IMG/VR virus record: IMGVR_UViG_3300046167_000169
Span: 1 to 28,311 of that record
Reading direction: 5' to 3' (one strand)
Length of the DNA stretch: 28,311 bases
From: a virus
This document shows, in pieces, positions 6,463-14,743 of this stretch. How positions within the stretch are numbered: position 1 is the first letter of the stretch; each line of letters begins with the position of its first letter. The notes under the pieces are model-generated. The model worked only from the letters and a program-made list of their open reading frames with translations, ran no database searches and was not told the origin of the DNA. A program made the translations under genes and the position numbers.

Positions 6463-8610
6463 ATGGCTTTAATGGATAAACCGACCGGATCTCTGACAGA
6501 AGATCAAACAGAAGCGGAGCAAGTTGTAGCTCTTGTAGAGGATGGTGACGTAGAACAAGAGAATTTAGACTTCTCCGGGGCAGCATCCTTTATACAAGGG
6601 CAGTTTCGCAAGTCAAAAGACCACCGTTTGTCCGATGAAGAGCGTTGGTTAATGGCATATCGCAATTATCGGGGTATTTACGGCCCTGATGTGCAGTTTA
6701 CTGACACAGAAAAGTCCCAAGCCTTTGTTAAGATCACTAAAACCAAGGTTTTGGCAGCATATGCGCAGATTGTAGACGTATTATTCGCCGGTTCTAAGTT
6801 CCCGGTGGGTATTGAAAGCCGCAAGTACCCTAATAATGTTGCTGGTGAGGTAAATTACGACCCAAATGCCATTACTTCTGAAAAAGTAGAGGAAATGGCC
6901 GGTGTACAGTACACACCCAAGCGTCCTATTGCCCGTCCCGACATTGAGAAGGATTTGGGGCCATATAAGGACAAATTAGAGCCTATTGCCGATGAATTAG
7001 AGATGGGTTCAGGTGATTCCCCTTCTGCTGTCTACTTTGAGCCTGCAAAACTTGCTGCCCAGACCATGGAACGCAAGATGCATGACCAGTTGGATGAAAC
7101 CAGCGCCTCTAAGCACCTTCGTTCTGTAGCATTTGAAACATGCCTGTTCGGCACCGGTATTCTCAAGGGTCCATTTGCCTTCGACAAGGAATACCCACGT
7201 TGGGATGAAGAGGGTAATTATGATCCTTTGTATGAAACTATTCCCAAAGTGGAGTATGTGTCTATCTGGGATCTATACCCCGACCCAGACGCCCGAAACA
7301 TGGCTGAAGCTGAGTATACTATACAACGGCATCGTCTGAACCGTACCCAGCTTCGTGCGCTTAAACGCCGCCCACACTTCCGCACTGAGAGCATCGAACT
7401 CGCTATTGAGCAAGGGCCACAGTATCAGCGTGAGTATTGGGAAGATGCATTAGACGAAAGCAATAACTCTGAAAGCCCAGACCGCTTCGAGGTGCTTGAG
7501 TATTGGGGTGTGCTTGATGCAGAGCTTGCAGAACAGGCTGACATCGATCTGCCTGAAGAAATGGAAGATCGTGACGAAGTTCAGGTAAATGTTTGGGTCT
7601 GTAACGGACAAATACTTCGCCTAGTGATCAACCCGTTTACACCTACTCGCATCCCATACTCTGCAGTGCCATACGAGCTTAACCCATACGGCTTCTTCGG
7701 TATCGGCGTTGCTGAGAATATGGAAGACACGCAGTTGTTGATGAATGGCTTCATGCGGATGGCTGTAGATAACGGTGCGTTGTCCGGCAACCTCTTGATT
7801 GAGATTGATGAGACTAACCTCGTACCGGGGCAGGATCTTTCTGTGTACCCCGGCAAAGTGTTTCGGAGACAGGGAGGCCAAGTTGGTGCTGCCATACACG
7901 GAACCAAGTTCCCCAACGTGTCTAACGAGCTTCTAATGATGTTCGATAAGGCCCGTCAGTTGTCTGATGAAGCTACAGGTATCCCTTCCTACAGCCACGG
8001 CGTAGGCGGTGTGATGGGTGTAGGTCGTACCGCCTCTGGTATGTCCATGCTTATGGGCGCAGCCGCACAGAACATCAAAGCGGTTGTACGCAACCTAGAT
8101 GATTATCTGTTGGCTCCTCTGGGCAAAGCACTCTTCGCTTTCAACATGCAGTTTAACTTCGATCAGATGTACACCAAAGGTGATCTTTCGGTTACAGCCC
8201 GTGGCACCGAGAGCTTGATGCGCAACGAGATCCGCAGCCAGCGTCTGCTACAGTTTATGCAGATGACCGCTAACCAACAGATGGCACCGTTTGTTAAGTA
8301 TGACTTCATCCTGCGTGAACTCGCAGCGTCCATGGACCTAGATGAAGATAAGATTATGAACGATCCACGGGAAGCGATGATCCAAGCCAAGATGATGGCT
8401 GAGATCCAAGCTATGATGCCCCAGCCCGACCCAGCACAAGCTGCACCAGCACCGGGTGGCGCTCCATCCCCGCAAGATCCTACCGGCAACGGCAATGGTA
8501 ACATTGCACCGGGTAGCGCACCTGAACCGGGCGCTCCCGGCTTCACAGGCGCAGGTGGTGGAGACAACGGCGGTAACGTACCGCAGCCGCCACAAGGACA
8601 GCCTCAGTAA
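6463..8610 (+). CDS. Portal protein
   Basis: 715 aa, directly after TerL, the usual place of a portal gene. It is acidic and mixed alpha/beta with a long N-terminal region (SFIQGQFRKSKDHRLSDEERWLMAYRNYRGIYG). Typical portal segments follow: a YVSIWDLYPDPDARN motif, an RIPYSAVPYELNPYGFFGIG region preceding the long spine helix, and YSHGVGGVMGVGRTASGMS before the crown. The last ~70 residues are Pro/Gly/Gln-rich and disordered. The portal dodecamer forms the DNA entry vertex and binds terminase and tail. The frame is uninterrupted. The stop overlaps the next ATG by one base (TAATG). Confidence 0.93.
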   Translation: MALMDKPTGSLTEDQTEAEQVVALVEDGDVEQENLDFSGAASFIQGQFRKSKDHRLSDEERWLMAYRNYRGIYGPDVQFTDTEKSQAFVKITKTKVLAAYAQIVDVLFAGSKFPVGIESRKYPNNVAGEVNYDPNAITSEKVEEMAGVQYTPKRPIARPDIEKDLGPYKDKLEPIADELEMGSGDSPSAVYFEPAKLAAQTMERKMHDQLDETSASKHLRSVAFETCLFGTGILKGPFAFDKEYPRWDEEGNYDPLYETIPKVEYVSIWDLYPDPDARNMAEAEYTIQRHRLNRTQLRALKRRPHFRTESIELAIEQGPQYQREYWEDALDESNNSESPDRFEVLEYWGVLDAELAEQADIDLPEEMEDRDEVQVNVWVCNGQILRLVINPFTPTRIPYSAVPYELNPYGFFGIGVAENMEDTQLLMNGFMRMAVDNGALSGNLLIEIDETNLVPGQDLSVYPGKVFRRQGGQVGAAIHGTKFPNVSNELLMMFDKARQLSDEATGIPSYSHGVGGVMGVGRTASGMSMLMGAAAQNIKAVVRNLDDYLLAPLGKALFAFNMQFNFDQMYTKGDLSVTARGTESLMRNEIRSQRLLQFMQMTANQQMAPFVKYDFILRELAASMDLDEDKIMNDPREAMIQAKMMAEIQAMMPQPDPAQAAPAPGGAPSPQDPTGNGNGNIAPGSAPEPGAPGFTGAGGGDNGGNVPQPPQGQPQ

Positions 8611-8826
8611 TGGATAAGGCACAGTACCGCACATTCCTGCCCTTGGTGAACAACCGGGAACTGATGAACCTTCTGCAAGAGTATGCTGCCGCCCGAATTG
8701 AAGGGTGCTCGTGACCTCTTAGAGAAACAAAAAGATCCCCAGCGTATTTTAGAAGTCCAAGGGGCAATCACAGAACTTCGTAGATTTAAAACGCTTCGTG
8801 ATGAAGTGATTAAGGGTGCAGAATAA
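8610..8826 (+). CDS. Small head-region protein, 71 aa, +1 frameshift
   Basis: ATG 8610 overlaps the portal stop. The frame ends at TGA 8712-8714 after ARIEGCS. Removing one G from GGG 8703-8705 restores ARIEGARDLLEKQKDP... through GAITELRRFKTLRDEVIKGAE to a TAA at 8824-8826, which itself overlaps the next ATG. The restored protein is helical and charged. It sits between portal and hydrolase genes in the head module, a position where marine podoviruses carry a short protein of this kind. Role unknown; a head-assembly or connector accessory function is possible. Confidence 0.65.
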
Positions 8827-10022
8827 TGGACAACAATCTTACAACAAGCCCTCGCCCTAAGTCTCGCCCAAAGACAGTACTACCCTACGAGGATGCAGAT
8901 AAGATTGAGCGTGTGGTATGGGCAGAAGCCCGTGGGGAGGGCGTAGAAGGCCGAAACGCTGTTCGTGGGGTGATCTTCAACCGATTAGCCTCTTCACGCT
9001 TCCCAGACACCGTAGATGAGCTTCTGACCGCAGATGAGTTTGAGCCGATCCGTAAGTATGGTGACGTTTATAGCATCCCCGTACCAGAAGAGGATCTACA
9101 ACAGGGTCACGCTGAGTTCGCTGATTACTATCAGATGGGCGAGGACGCAGTTGATGGGCGTACATTCTTCCAGAACACGAAGACCACTAAGGCCCGTGGT
9201 ACAGACTTTTCTGGCCCAGATCCAATAACCATCGGGAAGCACACTTTTACCCGTGGCTATGAAGGTCAAGAGCCGGTGTACGACACAGATTTCTCACACA
9301 ATATTACGATTACTTATCCAGAGTACGCAGAGGCCGAAGGCATGGCCCTTGGTGGTTTAGCGGTAGCTCGCAAAGGTATTATGACCCCGGAAGGTGAAGA
9401 CATGGCAAACAATAAATTTCAATTAGATGAAAACAAAGCAGATATTAACAATGACGGGTCTCTGTCTTCATACGAGAAGACCCGTGCAGAGGCAGTGCAG
9501 AAGGCCACCTCTGAAGAGGAAGAGCTTGATATGTACCACGGCGGCATGATGGGTCCAGTAGATCCTGTGTCCGGTAATCCAATCCCCGTGGGTTCCTCTG
9601 CAGAAGAGGTACGGGACGATATTGATATTAACATATCCCAAGGCGAATACGTTCTGCCTGCAGATGTAGTCAAATGGCATGGCCTGAAACACATCATGGA
9701 TCTGCAAGAAGAGGCAAAGATGGGTCTTATGGCAATGGATGCCATGGGGCTTATCAAAGAGGCTGACGAAGAAGCAGCCGAAGAAGAGGGTGAAGTCTGT
9801 CCGAAGTGTGATGGAACCGGGTGTGATCACTGTGATGGCACAGGGTATCATTACGAGGAAGAGGCAACCCCAGAGGGTGAAGTTGTAGAAGAAGCAGTTG
9901 TGGAGGTTTCCGAAGAGGAACCGGAAGTCAACGAAACAGATGATTACAAAGACAGTGATTATTCAAAAAAGACTTCCATGTACGGCATGGTGAAGAAGCC
10001 AAAGGTTACCTTCATCGTGTGA
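8826..10022 (+). CDS. SleB-type cell-wall hydrolase fused to EF-hand and structural segments
   Basis: 398 aa. Residues ~22-165 match the Hydrolase_2/SleB fold: WAEARGEG with likely catalytic Glu34, GVIFNRL, then GRTFFQNT and ITIGKHTFT. After a low-complexity linker, residues 206-217 (DINNDGSLSSYE) form a canonical 12-residue EF-hand loop. Residues ~230-315 (MYHGG..., GEYVLPADVVKWHGLK) resemble segments of marine phage head-region structural proteins. A CxxC-x4-CxxC zinc motif (residues ~325-337, CPKCDGTGCDHCDGTG) looks like the DnaJ type. The C terminus is acidic. An in-frame ATG at 9402, behind AAGGTGAAG, could start a shorter product of residues 193-398. Probably virion-associated peptidoglycan hydrolase; not the lysis endolysin. 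Confidence 0.8.
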   Translation: MDNNLTTSPRPKSRPKTVLPYEDADKIERVVWAEARGEGVEGRNAVRGVIFNRLASSRFPDTVDELLTADEFEPIRKYGDVYSIPVPEEDLQQGHAEFADYYQMGEDAVDGRTFFQNTKTTKARGTDFSGPDPITIGKHTFTRGYEGQEPVYDTDFSHNITITYPEYAEAEGMALGGLAVARKGIMTPEGEDMANNKFQLDENKADINNDGSLSSYEKTRAEAVQKATSEEEELDMYHGGMMGPVDPVSGNPIPVGSSAEEVRDDIDINISQGEYVLPADVVKWHGLKHIMDLQEEAKMGLMAMDAMGLIKEADEEAAEEEGEVCPKCDGTGCDHCDGTGYHYEEEATPEGEVVEEAVVEVSEEEPEVNETDDYKDSDYSKKTSMYGMVKKPKVTFIV

Positions 10023-10035
10023 TTTAGAGGGCCAC

Positions 10036-10053
10036 CTTCACCAAAGAGTGAAG
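10036..10053 (+). other. Stem-loop before scaffold gene
   Basis: CTTCAC (10036-10041), a six-base loop and GTGAAG (10048-10053), flanked by GGG and CCCCC. It sits between the hydrolase stop and the scaffold ribosome site (AGAGGA, 10060-10065). Possible RNA-processing or attenuation element; there is no U-tract. Confidence 0.4.
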
Positions 10054-10069
10054 CCCCCAGAGGAAAACC

Positions 10070-10843
10070 ATGAGCAAATATAGACGTAAAGAAGAGCTAG
10101 AGGCTGATACCTCTTACTCTGAAGAATTGGAAGCACAGGTAGCTGTAGATTCTGAACCCAAAGAGCCAGAAGAGGCTTCCTTTAAAAAACGGTATGGAGA
10201 CCTTCGGCGTCACACCCAACAGTTGATGTCCCAGAAGGACCAAGAGCTAGAGAAGCTGAAGTCACAGCTTGATAGCGCCGCAAAGGGCCAGATCAAATTT
10301 CCCAAGACAGATGAGGAAATTGAGCAATGGACGAACAAGTATCCTGATGTTGCGAAGATCGTAGACACTATTGCACGGAAACGTGCCAATGAAGCCCTTG
10401 AAGAAGGCGAGAAGCGTCTAGGTCATTTGAAGGACTTGGAGACTAAGCTCACCAAAAAAGAAGCAGAGCAACAGCTAATGAAGCTGCATCCTGACTTCAA
10501 CGAGATCCGGCAAGACCCAGCCTTCCACGAATGGGTCGCCATGCAGCCACTGTACATCAATGATGCTCTGTATAAGAACAACACAGATGCCATGGCCGCA
10601 GCCCGTGCAATCGACTTGTACAAGGCAGACACCGGTAAGCGTAAGACTTCCTCAAAGAAGTCGGCAGCGCAGGCAGTAGGCCGATCAACCTCTGCAACAC
10701 CAGCGGCTACGGGAAAAGCTAAGTTTAGCGAAAGCCAAGTAGCTCGTATGTCTGATCGTGAGTACGATGCTAATGAGGAGGCAATCCTTGAAGCCATGAA
10801 GTCAGGTGCATTTACCTACGACATGACCGGCGGCGCACGTTAA
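10070..10843 (+). CDS. Capsid scaffold/assembly protein
   Basis: 257 aa, highly charged and largely helical, with coiled-coil segments at about residues 38-67 and 105-145 (Glu/Lys/Leu-rich) and a basic Ser/Ala/Lys-rich linker near residues 188-215. This composition, the length, and the position directly before the major capsid gene match podovirus scaffold proteins such as T7 gp9, though no motif is diagnostic. It guides coat protein into a prohead and then leaves. A good AGAGGA ribosome site precedes the ATG. It is followed by the large regulatory gap before the capsid gene. Confidence 0.8.
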   Translation: MSKYRRKEELEADTSYSEELEAQVAVDSEPKEPEEASFKKRYGDLRRHTQQLMSQKDQELEKLKSQLDSAAKGQIKFPKTDEEIEQWTNKYPDVAKIVDTIARKRANEALEEGEKRLGHLKDLETKLTKKEAEQQLMKLHPDFNEIRQDPAFHEWVAMQPLYINDALYKNNTDAMAAARAIDLYKADTGKRKTSSKKSAAQAVGRSTSATPAATGKAKFSESQVARMSDREYDANEEAILEAMKSGAFTYDMTGGAR

Positions 10844-10937
10844 TAAGTTTCCTATACGAAACCTTAATGTAACAAAGTGCTATAGCAACCTGTCCCTTTA
10901 GTGGCGCAAATAAGTGGCAGTTCTAGCAAATTAACTA

Positions 10938-10965
10938 TTGACAAAGTGAGCAATACTTATATGCT
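10938..10965 (+). promoter_or_regulatory. Candidate promoter P1 upstream of the capsid gene
   Basis: Perfect -35 TTGACA (10938-10943), a 16-bp spacer and TATGCT (10960-10965), which matches the -10 consensus at four of six positions. It is followed at once by the CTGTCCC/GGGGCAG stem-loop. Confidence 0.45.
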
Positions 10966-11004
10966 AGGGCTGTCCCTACTAGGGGCAGGTTATAGTAATA
11001 GCTA

Positions 11005-11033
11005 TTTACTAACTATAACAAACGTGCTATACT
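11005..11033 (+). promoter_or_regulatory. Candidate promoter P2 upstream of the capsid gene
   Basis: TTTACT (11005-11010), a 17-bp spacer and an extended -10 TGCTATACT (11025-11033). It shares the TGnTATACTT core with the promoter inside the dyad at 1370-1431. Predicted start near 11040, giving a leader of about 278 bases with three stem-loops. Confidence 0.55.
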
Positions 11034-11317
11034 TATTCATATGAACAACCTTTTACCTGTCTTTAACCAAAGATAGCTATGAGATTGTTTCTTCAATCTC
11101 GCTTACAGAACAAAGCCTCTATTACAGACTACCTTTGTATCTGTTTATATCCAGAAGAAATAATAAATTAGTCTACCAGTGTGGTGTGGCCCGTAGATAT
11201 GTATCATGGCCTGATACATCTTCTGCGCACCCATAACATTAACACTGCCACTTAATAATTACCTTCTGTTTTGTCTGTCGGCTAGTCCGACCTGCCATTT
11301 CACAAGGAGATATTACA

Positions 11318-12355
11318 ATGGCTTTTCCATCAGCGGGTGGGTACACAAACCTCCCAAATGGGGCGTTCAGCCCAGTCATCTACTCAAAAAAGGTACAAAA
11401 AGCCTTTAGAAACAGTTCAGTAGTAGAAGATATTACAAACACAGACTATGCTGGCGAAATCGCTAACATGGGCGACAGTGTTAAAATTATCAAAGAACCC
11501 GAAATCACAATCAACTCTTATGCCCGTGGCACTACGCTTGCGACACAAGACTTGGCAGACGCTGATTTTACTATGGTTGTTGACCAAGCAAACTACTTCC
11601 AGTTCGCACTGGATGACATCGAAGAAGCGCATTCCCATGTTTCTTTCATGGACCTCGCAACAGACCGTGCTGGTTTCAAACTGCGTGATGCATTTGACCA
11701 AGACGTTCTGGGCTACATGTCCGGTTACACATGGAACGGTTCTGCATGGGTTGCTCGTACAGCCGCTGCAGGTACTAAAGCAGATGCAGCAGCAGGCGCA
11801 GACGAATTGCTGGCAGCTAACAAGCTGACACAAGGTGCCTTCGGTGGTTCCACTGCAGCTAACTCCATTCCTGTAACTGCAGGTGGCGGTGCTGGTGCTT
11901 TGACATCACCTTTGGCTGTTCTGAACCGCATGGCTCGTCTTATGGACGCAGCTAACGTGGACACAGATGGTCGCTGGATCGTTGTAGACCCTGTCTTCAA
12001 AGAGATCCTGATGGACGAAGATGCGAAGCTGGTTAACGCTGACTTCGGTGGCGATGCAGAAGTACGCAATGGTCGCCTTCCCGGCACCATCCGTGGCTTC
12101 CGTGTATATCAGTCCAACAACCTTCCTTACAAAGGTACAGGCGCTGGTACATCTGCCGCTGCAGGTTCTGCAACTAACTTCGGTGTTCTGGTCGCAGGCC
12201 ATGACTCCGCAGCCGCAGTAGCTGACCAAATTGCGAAAACTGAGAGCTTCCGCTCACCAGAAACATTCGCAGATATTGTTCGTGGCATGCAGCTTTATGG
12301 CCGGAAGATTCTCCGCCCAGAAGGCTTGATCACAGCAAACTACAACTTGGCCTAA
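11318..12355 (+). CDS. Major capsid protein
   Basis: 345 aa behind a strong AAGGAGA ribosome site and a dedicated control region, as expected for the most abundant virion protein. The N terminus (SAGGYTNLPNGAFSPVIYSKKVQKAF) and the sections MGDSVKIIKEPEITINSYARGT, DQANYFQFALDDIE and DGRWIVVDPVFKEILMDE fit HK97-fold capsid proteins of short-tailed marine phages. An Ala/Gly-rich insertion (residues ~145-190) probably forms a surface loop. Third codon positions favour C, unlike most neighbours, consistent with high expression. It lies between scaffold and tail tubular A as in T7-like order. The frame is intact. Confidence 0.9.
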   Translation: MAFPSAGGYTNLPNGAFSPVIYSKKVQKAFRNSSVVEDITNTDYAGEIANMGDSVKIIKEPEITINSYARGTTLATQDLADADFTMVVDQANYFQFALDDIEEAHSHVSFMDLATDRAGFKLRDAFDQDVLGYMSGYTWNGSAWVARTAAAGTKADAAAGADELLAANKLTQGAFGGSTAANSIPVTAGGGAGALTSPLAVLNRMARLMDAANVDTDGRWIVVDPVFKEILMDEDAKLVNADFGGDAEVRNGRLPGTIRGFRVYQSNNLPYKGTGAGTSAAAGSATNFGVLVAGHDSAAAVADQIAKTESFRSPETFADIVRGMQLYGRKILRPEGLITANYNLA

Positions 12356-12364
12356 TGGTTAAGC

Positions 12365-12386
12365 GGGGGCAGGGCAACTTGCCCCC
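12365..12386 (+). terminator. Terminator-like stem-loop after the capsid gene
   Basis: GGGGGCA (12365-12371), an eight-base loop and TGCCCCC (12380-12386) form a perfect, very GC-rich seven-pair stem, ten bases after the capsid stop. It is followed by AACACCCTTCTTT, a weak T-tract. Position matches partial terminators that reduce expression of tail genes relative to capsid. Confidence 0.6.
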
Positions 12387-12410
12387 AACACCCTTCTTTA
12401 AGGATCATCC

Positions 12411-13101
12411 ATGCCTAGTACTTACCTAGATTTATGTAACATGGTGCTTCGCCGCATCAATGAGGTAGAGATCGCCGCCGATGATTTTTCCATCGGTTCG
12501 TGGCGTTCAGGCTTTGGTTAAAGATGCGGTCAAGGCCGCTATTGCCAAAATCAATCAAGCTGAGTTTGAATGGCCCTTTAATGCTTCTGAGCATACACAG
12601 GTTTTAACACCCGGTCGTACAGAATACGATTGGCCTGATTATTTTAAGATTGCCGACTTTAATACTTTTCAGATCCAGAAGGACAGTTCTTTAGGCACAA
12701 GCTTTAAAACCTTAAAAGGTATTGAGCGTGATGAATGGTATTCTCAACACCGGGACAGTGACTACGATGCAGGTGCCACAGGTCGGTCTATTCCTGACTA
12801 TGTATTCCCATCACACGGCACAGGCTTTGGCGTATCACCATCACCGGACAAGGCGTACAGTGTGCGCTTTCGGTATTATCTGAACTACGCCGATCTTACA
12901 GCGTACAGCGATGTATCCCGCATCCCAGCCAGCTTCGATACCGTTATTGTGGATGGTGCTTTGTACCACCTGTACATGTTTAAGGATAACCTAGAGGCCG
13001 CTAATGCAGCCTACGGAGCTTTCCAAGCAGGTCTTAAAGATCTGCAGACCCTATTCATCAACAGCTACGAATACATCCGTGATACAAGGATCAAGTTCTA
13101 A
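12411..13101 (+). CDS. Tail tubular protein A (T7 gp11-like), +1 frameshift
   Basis: Restored length about 229 aa. ATG 12411 follows AAGGA (12400-12404). The first 24 codons (PSTYLDLCNMVLRRINEVEI...) match the usual start of podovirus tail tubular A proteins. The frame then breaks in the T run 12485-12489; dropping one T continues as DDFPSVRGVQALVKDAVKAAI. The rest is intact: NASEHTQVLTPGRTEYDWP and RIPASFDTVIVDGALYHLYMFKDN. This protein forms the gatekeeper ring between portal and nozzle. The stop codon overlaps the tail tubular B ATG by one base, as in a coupled pair. Confidence 0.85.
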
Positions 13102-14740
13102 TGGCTGACGAAATCCAGAGTTTCAAAGTTGTATGTTCTGGTGGTCTAAACAGCAACGAAAACCATTTGTTTCTGTCTGAGGCAGCATCCGGTGCAGCCA
13201 CACGCTTAGTTAACTACGAGCCTAGCCTTTATGGCGGGTATCGCCGCATTGAAGGGTATACGCTCTTAGGTGGTCTCAATGTAGAGGTAGGCGCTGGCGT
13301 AGCCGAAGGTCCGGTTCTTTGTGTAGCGATTTACAAGAACGAACACATTGGTAATCCGTACATCATTGCAGCCCGTAAAGATGTTGGTGCTAACACCTAT
13401 AAGTTTTACAAGTTCATAGACTTTGTTGGCTGGCAGGTAATGACCAACAGCCTTACGCTCAACACCACAGATGGTGTTCGTACAGTTAAGAAGCTGCGTC
13501 ATACTCAGTTTGACTTTGGCAATGGCTCTAACATCATCTTCGTAGACGGTGTTAACAACGCAATCATCTTTGATGGTCAAAACTGGAAACAGCTTAACAG
13601 CACCAATACTGGCACTTCGTCCAGCCCCGGTGGAGACCAGATCCTTAACGCCCCAGCAATTGTGGAAGTCTTTGAGAACCACATTTTCTTAGGGGGAGAT
13701 CTAACCTCCCGTGCTGTTATATGTCACTCAGCACCTGCAGATCCATATAACTTCACTGCAGGCATCCGGTGGTGGTCAGATCACTCCGGGCTTTAACGTA
13801 GTTCAGTTCAAACCTTTCCGTGACGATCTATTTGTATTCGGTATTAACGGCATCAAGAAGGTAAGCCCTGATATTACTGCAGGCTTTGTTCTTGATCAGG
13901 TCACAGCCAATGTAGGTTGTGTTGCACGGGACAGCGTACTGGAAATTGGTGGGGATCTAATCTTTCTATCACCAGAAGGTTTCCGCCCTGTTGCTGGTAC
14001 ATCCCGCATCGGTGACGTTGAGATCCAGACACTATCAAAACCTATTCAAGTTACTCTGGTTGATATGATCCGCAACTACGACATGGATAACCTGAACGGT
14101 GTTGTGATCCGTGGTAAGTCTCAGGTTCGCTTCTTTGTAGATGATGATGGTACTGAGGTTACAGACAGCTACGGCATAATTGGTGGGCTTGCAGATCAAC
14201 AGGGTTCCATTGGTTGGGAGTTTGGAGAGCTTACAGGCATCCGGGCGTCATGCTGCACATCTGATTACATCGGGCGCACAGAGTTACATTCTGCATGGCG
14301 ACTATGACGGTAAAGTGTATCGCCAAGAGCAAGGCACCAGCTTTAATGGTGGTGATATTCTCGCTGTATACGCCACGCCTTACCTAGATTTTGGTGACAC
14401 AGAAACCCGCAAGACCATGCGCAAGGTAAACACCTTTGTTCGTGCTGAAGGTCCGGTAGAGGTCTTTCTGTCCATGGCCTACGATTGGGGCGACTACACC
14501 ACATCACGCCCCTCTTCATACTCCCAAACCAGCGCAGGTGGTCCTGTGGAGTACGGCGGAAGAAACATTGACTTTGCCGGTGCGAACATCCTGTACGGCG
14601 GTAACTCCAAACCAATTATGACTTCAGACATTCAAGGATCTGGCTTCTCCTCACGGGCGACCTTCGTGACGGTTGGGCAATCAGAACCTTATTCGATCCA
14701 AGGTCTAGTATTTGAATTTTCGATTTCAGGAAGGCGATAA
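13101..14740 (+). CDS. Tail tubular protein B (T7 gp12-like nozzle), two +1 frameshifts
   Basis: Restored length about 545 aa. It begins with a GLNSNENHLFLSEAASGAATRLVNYEPSLYGGYRRIEG region typical of podovirus nozzle proteins. The first frame ends at TAA 13794-13796; one extra G at 13761-13762 explains it, restoring FTAASGGGQITPGFNVVQFKPFRD. The second ends at 14307; one extra G in GGG 14272-14274 restores SDYIGAQSYILHGDYDGKVY. The C-terminal part (YATPYLDFGD, RKTMRKVNTFVRAEGPVEV) is intact. The protein forms the tail nozzle and carries fibre-attachment surfaces. It is coupled to tail tubular A in front and followed by the fibre gene after three bases. Confidence 0.88.
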
Positions 14741-14743
14741 AGT

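Larger units (their letters stand above)
10844..11317 (+). promoter_or_regulatory. 474-bp non-coding control region upstream of the capsid gene
   Basis: No gene is seen on either strand. It contains two promoter-like sequences (10938-10965 and 11005-11033, listed separately) and four stem-loops: CTGTCCC/GGGGCAG (10970-10988, one G-T pair), GAGATTG/CAATCTC (11081-11100), ATGTATCA/TGATACAT (11199-11219) and GTCGG/CCGAC (11277-11291). Short repeats include CTGTCCCT at 10890-10897 and 10970-10977, and GTGCTATA at 10877 and 11024. The region ends with AAGGAGA (11304-11310) seven bases before the capsid ATG. I found no tRNA. It looks like a control region for high capsid expression. Confidence 0.65.

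Noticed and set aside
11041-11076. Eleven-codon leader peptide right after promoter P2
   Set aside because: Would be leaderless and has no ribosome site or recognisable attenuation pattern.
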